DNA from: an uncultured Porphyromonadaceae bacterium | Lineage (GTDB): Bacteria; Bacteroidota; Bacteroidia; Bacteroidales; Muribaculaceae | Assembly: GCA_902494595.1 (NCBI GenBank) | Contig: CABUTY010000008.1 | Span: 1-13,550 of the forward strand | Direction of reading: 5' to 3' | Length of the DNA: 13,550 nucleotides | In this document: positions 1-9,700 of the stretch, in pieces | Numbering within the stretch: position 1 is the first letter of the stretch | Layout: each line of letters opens with the position of its first letter | Notes under the pieces: model-generated | The model's input: the letters and a program-made list of their open reading frames with translations, nothing else | Databases searched by the model: none | What the model was told of the DNA's origin: nothing | Made by a program: the position numbers and the translations under genes

Positions 1-1
1 A

Positions 2-1465
<1,464 letters not shown>

Positions 1466-1518
1466 CATCGGTCCCGATTAGCCGAAAACCATACCCCGCA
1501 ACTGTATGTTGTGATTAT

Positions 1519-1550
1519 AAAGGGGGAGGAGATATCTCCTCCCCCTTTTT
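1519..1550 (+). terminator. Rho-independent terminator after GH97 gene
   Basis: A perfect inverted repeat: AGGGGGAGGAGA at 1521-1532 pairs with its complement at 1535-1546. Flanking A/T pairs extend the stem, and a T-run covers 1546-1551. The stem is centred on GATATC, so the loop is minimal. It ends the GH97 transcript. A GTG at 1511 that could open the next reading frame lies before this hairpin, which argues against that start. Confidence 0.9.
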
Positions 1551-1570
1551 TAATTCTACTATATACTGCT

Positions 1571-2344
1571 ATGATTAGTGAAAAGAATCTTCATCTGCTG
1601 CTGGCAAAGCGTACCGTGCAGTACACCATGCACATCATTGTGCTTGTGCTCTCCATAGTGCTCATTGTGATGATTTCCCTGGATACCTTCCGAAATATCA
1701 ATTTCAACCTTGAGCCGAAGTTTCTCAAATGGCAGTTCTGGATATGCGTGGTGTTCATCCTCGATTTCCTCATAGAGTTTATGCTGGCCGACCGCAAATG
1801 GCATTTCCTCTGGTCCAACATAATCTTCCTGCTGGTATCGATACCATATCAGGTCATAATCCTGCATTTCGGCTGGCACATCCCCGAGAAGCTCTTCTAT
1901 CTGCTTCACTACATGCCACTGATACGCGGCGGCTACGCCATGGCCTACGTGATATCATGGTTCACCAGCAACCGCGCCACCGGCCTCTTCGTAGCTTATA
2001 TCATTATCATGATGTCAATGGTATATTTCTCGTCGCTGATTTTCTATCTCTTCGAGAACCATCTCAACAGCAGCGTCACCAAGTACACCGACGCCCTGTG
2101 GTGGTCGTGTATGGCCGTCACCACTGAAGGGTCGAGCATATCGCCCGTCACATCGGTGGGACGCACACTGAACGTGATTCTCGCCGGTATGGGCATCATC
2201 ATGTTCCCCGTGTTCACCGTCTACGTCACCAACCTCATCAACCGCAAACAGAAAGAGACCAACGCTCACAAGGAGATGATCAAGACCTACGAACAGATAC
2301 GCAAGGAACAAAAAGAGGCCGACGCCACTCCGCCGACCTCCTGA
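1571..2344 (+). CDS. Six-helix voltage-gated-like cation (potassium) channel with unusual filter
   Basis: Predicted inner-membrane ion channel of 257 residues. The frame is open from a GTG at 1511, but that start would place the terminator stem inside the gene, so ATG 1571 is chosen; no clear Shine-Dalgarno sequence precedes it, which is common in Bacteroidetes. Hydrophobic segments lie at about residues 20-40 (S1), 56-75 (S2), 80-100 (S3), 113-131 (weak S4-like, few charges) and 138-165 (S5). A pore helix begins near DALWW, and S6 covers about 200-222 (LAGMGIIMFPVFTVYVTNLI). A charged Lys/Glu-rich tail of about 30 residues ends the protein. The pore loop reads TTEGSSISPVT (T184-T194), which aligns with TTVGYGDxxPVT of potassium channels but has Glu for Val, Ser-Ser for Tyr-Gly and lacks the Asp. 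Ion choice is therefore uncertain. The gene converges on the SPFH gene, with 11 bp between the stop codons. Confidence 0.8.
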   Translation: MISEKNLHLLLAKRTVQYTMHIIVLVLSIVLIVMISLDTFRNINFNLEPKFLKWQFWICVVFILDFLIEFMLADRKWHFLWSNIIFLLVSIPYQVIILHFGWHIPEKLFYLLHYMPLIRGGYAMAYVISWFTSNRATGLFVAYIIIMMSMVYFSSLIFYLFENHLNSSVTKYTDALWWSCMAVTTEGSSISPVTSVGRTLNVILAGMGIIMFPVFTVYVTNLINRKQKETNAHKEMIKTYEQIRKEQKEADATPPTS

Positions 2345-2355
2345 ATATTATATTA

Positions 2356-3273
2356 TTATACATTGGCGTTAAGGGTAGGTGTGAGGGGTTCGTCGGCGCA
2401 GAGCACGGCGAGCAGATTTCCTACCATCGAGGCTTTCTGGTCGTTGGAGAGCTTCACCACATCGTTGTCCTCAAGACTGTTTAGCGCCATGCGTACCATC
2501 GACACGGCACCTTCCACAATCTTCTCCCTTGCCGATATGATAGCGGCAGCCTGCTGACGGCGGAGCATAACCGCGGCTATCTCCGGGGCATAGGCAAGAT
2601 AATTCAGCCGTGCCTCCACCACTTCCAGACCGGCCATGGCCAGCCGCTCGTTGATCTTGCGCTCCAGCATCTCGTTGATTTCCGAGGAGCTCCCGCGAAG
2701 CGTCAGCTCGTCGGGATTAGCGCTGTCCTCGTTGTCATAGGCGAAATGACCCGTAACCTCCCTGAGTGCCGCATCGCTCTGTATGTTCACGAAGCTGTTG
2801 AGACTCTGCATGTTGATGGCTCCTCCCATGCTCTGCGCATCAAGGTCGAAGGTTACCCGGTAGGTATCCTTGATTTTCCATACCAGCACCATACCTATCA
2901 GCACCGGATTGCCCGTCTTGTCGTTGACCTTGATGGGGTCAATGTCCATGTTGCGGATGCGCAGCGACACCTTGTGCCGCGATACGAAAGGATTAACCCA
3001 GTAATATCCCACCTTCTTGCACGTACCCTTGTACTTGCCGAAGAATATCATAACGCGCGCCTCGTTGGGCTGCTGAGTGAAATATCCGGCACATCCGAAG
3101 ATGAACAACAGCACCAGCAACGGTACGAATATCATCTGCAGCACAAGGTTGTCGTTGAGACCCACCAGACAGGCTACCACAAGCGCCGGCACCACTATGA
3201 AGGTCCAGAACAGCATCGCAAACCCGTTGATAACTCTTCCCCCATACTCATACTCTCGATTCTCTGATTCCAT
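2356..3273 (-). CDS. SPFH/band 7 (stomatin-prohibitin family) membrane protein
   Basis: A 305-residue SPFH-domain protein. Such proteins assemble into large membrane rings or scaffolds and often modulate proteases or membrane microdomains. Two hydrophobic segments come first, at about residues 16-38 and 44-66, forming a membrane hairpin. The band 7 domain follows from about residue 72 (EARVMIFFGKYKG), with the family-typical stretches GYYWVNPF and PVLIGMVLVWKIKDTYR, then a helical region rich in Ala/Glu/Arg (LERKINERLAMAGLEVVEARLNY shortened here to its character) ending in a hydrophilic tail DEPLTPTLNANV. The ATG at 3273 is preceded by a purine-rich AGAGAG and a Bacteroidetes-type promoter. 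There is no adjacent protease gene, so a partner cannot be named. It is neither HflK nor HflC by visible features; slipin-like is the closest description. Confidence 0.92.
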   Translation of the reverse strand: MESENREYEYGGRVINGFAMLFWTFIVVPALVVACLVGLNDNLVLQMIFVPLLVLLFIFGCAGYFTQQPNEARVMIFFGKYKGTCKKVGYYWVNPFVSRHKVSLRIRNMDIDPIKVNDKTGNPVLIGMVLVWKIKDTYRVTFDLDAQSMGGAINMQSLNSFVNIQSDAALREVTGHFAYDNEDSANPDELTLRGSSSEINEMLERKINERLAMAGLEVVEARLNYLAYAPEIAAVMLRRQQAAAIISAREKIVEGAVSMVRMALNSLEDNDVVKLSNDQKASMVGNLLAVLCADEPLTPTLNANV

Positions 3274-3296
3274 TCTCTCTGTGTTTATCGTTTCTA

Positions 3297-3326
3297 CAAA
3301 ATTAATTCTTTTTTACCTAATCCAAA
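3297..3326 (-). promoter_or_regulatory. Bacteroidetes-type promoter of the SPFH gene
   Basis: Read on the minus strand, TTTG (3326-3323) is followed after 18 bases by TAATTTTG (3304-3297). This matches the Bacteroidetes sigma-ABfr -7 consensus TAnnTTTG perfectly, with spacing one base below the usual 19-21. The start codon lies 23 bases downstream of the -7 box, giving a short leader. Confidence 0.55.
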
Positions 3327-3357
3327 AAAAAGTTGCTCTATCACGCATGTTGGGAAA

Positions 3358-3514
3358 TCACAGAGCTGAACCTGAACTGCACTTTTTTTGTATCACAGAA
3401 GTGAACCGGAACAGCACCCAGAGTTCACAGAACTGTTCAGCCACACTAATTTTCAGACGTTCACAGAAGCGGCAGGTAAGAGATAATTTTGAATTACATG
3501 TCAGCTCTGTAATC
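3358..3514 (+). repeat. Dispersed intergenic repeat, copy A (degenerate)
   Basis: Non-coding stretch related to the region at 10373-10623. Bases 3449-3473 (25 bases) are identical to 10434-10458. Bases 3474-3495 match the reverse complement of 10484-10505 at 21 of 22 positions, so this copy resembles both arms of copy B. Inside it a TCACAGA-type core recurs at 3358, 3393, 3425 and 3461 (steps of 35, 32 and 36), twice followed by GAACC(G/T)GAAC-like sequence. After 3495 the second arm seems mostly lost; TCAGCTCTGT (3501-3510) may be its remnant (inference). The copy sits between two divergent promoters. No protein of credible length is encoded here. Confidence 0.75.
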
Positions 3515-3592
3515 TTTTGACGGGAGAACTGAATATTTTGACGGGAGAACGGGAGAACCGACTCTCCTGTTCTCCCGTTCTCCTGTTCTCCC
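3515..3592 (+). repeat. Triple GGGAGAAC / GTTCTCC hairpin
   Basis: TTTTGACGGGAGAAC occurs twice (3515-3529 and 3536-3550), and a third GGGAGAAC follows at 3551-3558. The complementary unit GTTCTCC occurs three times at 8-base steps (3569, 3577 and 3585). GGAGAACGGGAGAAC (3544-3558) pairs perfectly with 3569-3583 over 15 bp around a 10-base loop. Outer pairs lengthen the stem, and the first unit can pair with the last if 13 bases bulge out. There is no T-run after it, so it is not a classical terminator. It ends 29 bases before the -33 box of the large GLUG gene. Confidence 0.8.
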
Positions 3593-3620
3593 CATCGAAA
3601 TAAAAATTTTGCCGCAACTG

Positions 3621-3651
3621 ATTGGAAGTATCGGAAAATATATTAAATTTG
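3621..3651 (+). promoter_or_regulatory. Bacteroidetes-type promoter of the GLUG-protein gene
   Basis: ATTG (3621-3624), 19 bases, then TAAATTTG (3644-3651), a full match to the -7 consensus TAnnTTTG with standard spacing. The transcript should begin near 3658, giving a leader of about 80 bases before ATG 3741. That leader contains two GGAATAT copies (3683-3689 and 3694-3700) and an eight-codon open frame at 3699-3725, whose function, if any, is unknown. Confidence 0.65.
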
Positions 3652-3740
3652 CGGCAGGAACTTTCTAACATTCAGAGTCTTAGGAATATTCAGGGAATAT
3701 GAGAAAAATACACAATAACAATTAACCAAACCCAACGCCT

Positions 3741-6700
3741 ATGAAAAGAAAAGGAATGGCATGGATAGGAGGCACATTACTTCTGTGTACAGCGGGAGTG
3801 ATGGCAGCGTTGCCTACCCTGCCTGGACTCCGGCCGGCTACGGCGCCCACGGAGGAGAACCTCGAGAGCGCGGCAGCCGTACAGCCGACGATTATCGCCG
3901 AGTTGCCCGCGGCAACTGCCGAGTCGACTCCAGGCGGCATTACCGCCACTCGTCTCAACGCCCTTGACGGCCCGGTTTTCTCCGACGTCGAGCTTAATGC
4001 AAAAGCCGCGGAAGCATCTCCGCTAACGCGTGGCAAGGGACGGCGTATAACCGCCGTCTCCGACCTCGCCGGCGACTTCATCATGCTCTACAAATCGCTT
4101 ACCACCACCGGTGGCGACGGCGGTCTGCAAGTGACAGTGACAACCGACGGCACAAACACAATCACCATCAAGGACTTCTGGCAGCCCACACTCAATGTCA
4201 CAGCTACCGTGGACGTGGCCGCCGGCACCATCACAATCCCGGCACAGAAGCTCTACACCCACTCCACTTATGGCGACATGTGGCTCGCTCTCTGCAATAC
4301 CCAGGGAAAACCCGACTACAGCGAGCCTATCACCGGTAAGATCAACGCCAACGGTTCCTTCACCATCGACTCATGGTGGGGCGTATTCGTGAAAGCGGGC
4401 ACAAGTGCCGGCAGCTTCATGGTCGCCGCCTACGACACCTCTTTCGGCCGCCCGAACGCCAAGATGGAGACAACCGTCATGGACGGCGACCCAGAGTCAT
4501 ACGGCATCTTCGTGACACAGGAAATCGACAACCTCGTGTCGGTGCTCAACTTCGGCAACTACGGTATGACCGTCGACATCACGCTCAACAACAACCTGAC
4601 CGCCTTGATCAAGCAGCAGGTGATCCGGGAGTACCCGCAGAACGGCGACTTCATGTCGTACGGCTGCACGGGCTACAAGGTTGACGGCACATCGGTAAGC
4701 TTCGAAAACCTCAGCAGCGTCATCAATCTCAACCCCGTCACCACGGCACAGACCACTACCCTGACATGGGGTCCCTGGACCGCCATAAGCCGCGGCACCC
4801 AGGGTAGCTACCTCCTCGAAAGATGGATGTCGGGCAAGATTACCGTCACCAACCCCATCACCTTCCCCTCGATTTCGGTAACCGAGTTCAAGGGCGCAGG
4901 TACGGAGACCGACCCATACCAGATCTCCACGCTCGACGACCTCAAGCTCCTCTCCCAGAAGGTGAGCGAAAGCACCGAGACCAACCCCAACTATCCCATC
5001 TACACCTCGGCATTCCGCGGCAAATACTTCAAGCTGATGAACGACATCGACATGTCGGCCACCAACTTCACCCCTATCGGTGCTGAGCTCAAGAAGCGTT
5101 TTGCCGGCCACTTCGACGGTAACGGCAAGAAAATCAGCAACCTCTTCATCGAGCGCGACGAGAACTATTGCGCACTCTTCGGAAATGTCGATACTGTAGC
5201 CAGCTTCAAGAACGTGACCATGGTCAATCCGAAAGTCACGGCCAATGCCCACTACGCCGGCTCGCTGGCAGGCTGGAACTACGGTACCACTGAGAACTGT
5301 CATGTCATCGGCGGTGAGATCATGGGAGCCGGCCAGGTATGCGGCGGTCTTATCGGCGCTGCTGCCGACATGACCGGCTGTACGGTCGAGAATGTGACGG
5401 TCATGGCATTAGGCGGCTGGGGCGGCGGTCTCGCCGGCCAGATTGTAGGCAATGTCTCCGACTGCCACGCCATCAACGCCACCGTCTACGGTTATCCCGG
5501 TTCGGGTGTCAATATGGGCGGTCTTACCGGCGTTCTCATCGGTAACGGCGACAACCTGTCGTTCACCGGCACCTCCGACGGTTACCGTCTGGGCGCTCCC
5601 GACAACGTGGGCGTTTGCAACGGCGCCATCGCCGGCGTGATTGAAAATGCCAAGGTTACCAACGTATACGCCGCCGGTACCGTGCTCGGTCGCGGCACCA
5701 AGTGCGTGGTCGGCGGTATCTTCGGTAAAGTAGTAGCCTCCACCGTGGAGAACGTGGCATTCCATGGTCGCGTGGGCTCCTACTACTCCCGCATGACCGG
5801 TGGTCTCGTGGGCCAGTGCATGGCTAAGTCAAACAACGGCACGCCTGTCAAGAGCACCCTCCGCAATATGTACACGGCATCCATGATCGACCTCGAGGAC
5901 TACCAGTACAACCGCGAGACCGGCTGGGCCGAAACTCTCGGACAGGTTGAGGAGAACTCTCTGGAAGTTGCCGAGAATATCTACTACAACCGTCAGCTCT
6001 TCACCGAGAACTCTGCCAACGGCACAGGTCTCACCACCGACCAGTTCACCTCCGGCACTCCCCTCACCGGCTTCTCCGCCGACGCATGGGTATTCAAGGC
6101 CGGTCAGTATCCGGTGCTCAAGAAGGCTGCCGGATCAGCTTCCGCCGACCTCGCCGCCTCCGCTATCCTTCTTTCAGAAGGCGCCAACATCAGCAAGGTC
6201 AACCGCAACATGAAGCTCACCGCCGTGGGGAACACCACCTTCTCACTCGTGCTCAACGGCAAGCTCTCCCAGAAGGGTCATGTGTCGGAAATCGTGGGCG
6301 ACTCCCTCAAGATTTCCACTTTCGGCAAGGATACACTCGTATTCATCAACAATAAATCGAGCTTCTACTTTCCGATGTCGATAGCCCCCGTGCCCTTCGA
6401 GGGTATCGGTTCGGAGAATCAGCCATACCTTATCAAGACAAAGGCCGACCTGGTGGCTCTCGCCAAGTTCTGCAACGTCGACGGCCAGCTCTTCCCGGAG
6501 ACCTACTTCAGGCAGACCAACGACATCGATCTGGAATACAGTCCTGACTTCACGGGTATCGCCAACGTGGCCAGCGACGCTCACTGCCGCTTCGCCGGCA
6601 TCTACGACGGCGGCGGATTCACCATCCACCGTTTCAAGGTTCCCGGACTTGTATGGAAGATTGAACCCACCGAGACCACGCTGGGCACTCCACAGACAGG

Positions 6701-9700
6701 CAACGGCGGCAGCGAGGGTTACAAGGGTTTCTTCGGTCGTCTGGATGTTGACGGCGTACTGAAGAACCTCAACTTCGCCGCAGACTGCGACGCAATGGAG
6801 ACATGGGCCACCGTAGGTCTGGCCGTTGGCGACAATTACGGTCTCATCCAGAACGTACGCAACTATGCCGACATCACGGCAGTGAGCTGCTGGGTAGGCG
6901 GTATTACCGGCACCAACGAAGTGGAAGGCCGAATCATCGACTGCTACAACGCCGGTAACGTAACCTCCGGTTACAACTGCGCCGGCGGTGTCGCCGGACG
7001 CAACAACGGCCTGATCGAGAACTGCGCCAACGCCGGCAATGTCGCAGTCAAGAAGATTGCTGTCTTCGGCAGCAACTACAATGTGGCAGGCGGCATCGCA
7101 ACCAACATGAGCAACGGTATTCTCAAGAACGTCCTCAACGTAGGTACTGTGGAGGCCCTCCAGACAGCAGGCGGTCTGGTAGCCTCGCTCGTGCTGCATG
7201 GCACAGGCAACGGCCCCGGCAAGAACGACATCCTCGGCAGCGTCAACTTAGGCACCGTCAGATGTCCCGACATAGCCTCCTGCGGCTACATCGCCGGTTT
7301 CGCCCCCAACAACAAGCGCGTGGACAACGCCATAACCAAAATATCCGCTTACTACGACGACCAGATTGCCAACTGCGAGGCTTACGGCAACTCATCGTGG
7401 GAAGGCATGAATGGACTCTCCACTGTCGAGATGACCTCCGGCAATGCTATCGAGGGTCTCGACGCCGAATACTGGCAGTTCGACAAGGGTATGTATCCTG
7501 TCCTCAAGAAATTTGCCTCCGAACCCAAGCTGGTGGCCGCTCGTCAGATACTCCTCACGCTGCCCGCCGGTGTCAACGTGCGTAACGTGACAGCCGACGG
7601 CTCGCTGAGCGACAACGCCTCATGGAAGGTTGATCCCGCCACTTACTTCTCGGTAAGCGGCAACACCCTCAAGACCGGCGCCTCCCCGCAGGCTATGGAG
7701 AATGCCGTGCTTACAGGAACATTCAACGGCTTCGACAAGCCTTTCGACCTTACCCGCGTTCCCAACGTGCCCCTCAAGGGCGAAGGTACCGAGGCTGCTC
7801 CTTACCTCATTTCGTCGACCGACGACTGGAACAACCTTGCCGCCTACATCAACAACACCCACGACAACTTCAATGGCAAGTTCCTCAAGATTACTGCCGA
7901 CCTGAATTTTGCCGACGGTACTTTCACACCGCTCTTCAGCAGCACCGCCGACTTCCTCATGGGTACGCTCGACGGCGACAACCACGCTGTCAGCGGTGTG
8001 TCGATGACCACCACTGACCGTTATCAGGGGCCGATCCGCGAGGTAGGCACCTCGGGTGTGATCAAGAACCTGACCATGAAGGGCAAGTTCTCCAGCGCCA
8101 AGGCCTACACCGGTGCCTTCACCGGCAATGTTCGCGGAAAGCTTATCAACTGCGTCAACGAGGTTGAGCTTACGGTAACCTCCGGTTCGGGTGCCTCAGC
8201 ATTCGGTCAGGCTTACGAGAACGCCGTATTCGAGAAGTGTGTCAACAAGGCCCACATCACCGGCGCCTCCACATTCGTGGCAGGTCTGGTGACCGACGCT
8301 CTTGTCAATGTCACCTTCACCGACTGCGGCAACGAAGGCGTGATCGAGAGCAAGTACTCTGGCAGCGCCGCCACCAGCCGTCAGGGCATCGCCGGTCTCG
8401 TGGCCACCGCTATATCACCGAAGATGACCCGCTGCTACAACAAGGGTGCCATCAAGCTTGCCAAGCCTGAGGTTATGATGGGCGTGGCAGGTATCCTCGG
8501 ATATGCCAAGTCCAGCACCTCCAACAAGGATTCCCTCGTGATGGACGGCTGCTACAACACCTCCGACATCACCGCCGGATGGATGGTGGGCGGCATGGTG
8601 GCCGACATCGACGGCTCCACGACCATCAGCAACTTCATGACCTTCCGCAACTGCTACAATACGGGTAACCTCACCGTCAACGCCACCACTTCCAAGTCAA
8701 ACGGATGCGTGGCCGGTATCTCCGTAATGTACACACGAGGCACGAAGTTCGAGAACTGCTACAACACTGGTACCATCCATAACACCAATCCCAAGCAGGC
8801 TTACGCCGCCGGTATCGTGGCTTATTACAAGACTGTACCTGCGGCCGACGAACCGCTGACGATAACCGGTTGCCACAACACCGGCGAAATCACTGCCGTC
8901 TACAACTATGCCGCCGGTATCGCGGCAATGTATACAGGCTTCGCAACAGCTTCCGACTGTTACAACACAGGTAATGTATCGGCAACAATCGGCGCCGCAG
9001 GCATCGCAGCCAATGTCGGCAATCTCAACGCGCAGATTCTCCGTTGCTGGAACAGCGGCAACATGACCGTCAGCGACTCACGTGCGGGCGGTATCGCAGG
9101 ACAGAATACCGTCAAGTCGGTGATGACCGACTGCTTCAATGTCGGCAACATCGTCAACACGGCTACCGCAGTGACAGCCAACGCCACCACCAAGAAAGCC
9201 ACCAAGGGCTACGGTGTCGGCGGTGTGATCGGTGAGGGCGGCGGTATCGTCACCCGCTGCTATAACATGGGCAACGTCAAGGGTATAGCCAATGTCGGCG
9301 GTATCGTGGGCCGTCCCTACAATACCTCCACCAACCTGTCGTCGTGCTATAACGCCGGTATCGTTGATGCTCCCGCCGACTCCTGCGGCAACATCATAGG
9401 CTCCAGACTCACCGACAACGGTCTGGTATGGAAACCTGCCAACAACTCTGTCAAGGACTGCTACTGGGTGAATATCGCACCGGCACCGCAGGTCGACAAG
9501 ACCGCGGCTGTGGGCGTTGACAATGTGGAAGGCATCAAGGAGATGACCGAAGCGGGCCTCGCCGCCCTCGACATGGGCGAAGGATGGACCAACACGGCCT
9601 ACACATTCCCGATGCTCTCCAACCTCACCAACGACATCGCCAAGGTATGGGCCGCCCGCGTTATTCTCAGCGACAAAGACCTCGCCACAGGCATTATCAC

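Noticed and set aside
1511..1570. GTG at 1511 as start of the channel gene
   Set aside because: The first 20 codons would be the terminator stem and T-run; the product gains only a low-complexity leader, while ATG 1571 gives a normal cytoplasmic N-terminus before the first helix.
3358..3480. Possible CRISPR array from the regularly spaced TCACAGA cores
   Set aside because: Cores are short (7-9 bases) and degenerate, spacings vary from 32 to 36, flanks are also similar between units, the same sequence recurs in inverted form elsewhere, and no cas gene is in view.
3699..3725. Eight-codon leader frame upstream of the GLUG gene
   Set aside because: It is short, has no attenuator-like residues or structure after it, and could occur by chance in AT-rich sequence; kept only as a note.
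3789..3806. Lipoprotein signal in the GLUG protein (Cys16)
   Set aside because: The residues before Cys are Leu-Leu-Leu, without the small residue at -1 that signal peptidase II needs; a VMA signal peptidase I site follows.
4497..5303. 268-codon open frame on the minus strand inside the GLUG gene
   Set aside because: It lies wholly antisense to a clearly coding frame with a signal peptide and repeats; its product is Val/Glu/Gly-rich with no recognisable motif, as expected from the complement of GC-rich codons.
6243..7199. 318-codon open frame on the minus strand inside the GLUG gene
   Set aside because: Same reason: complement of the repeat-rich coding strand, Val/Ala/Asp-rich composition, no start signals or known motifs.
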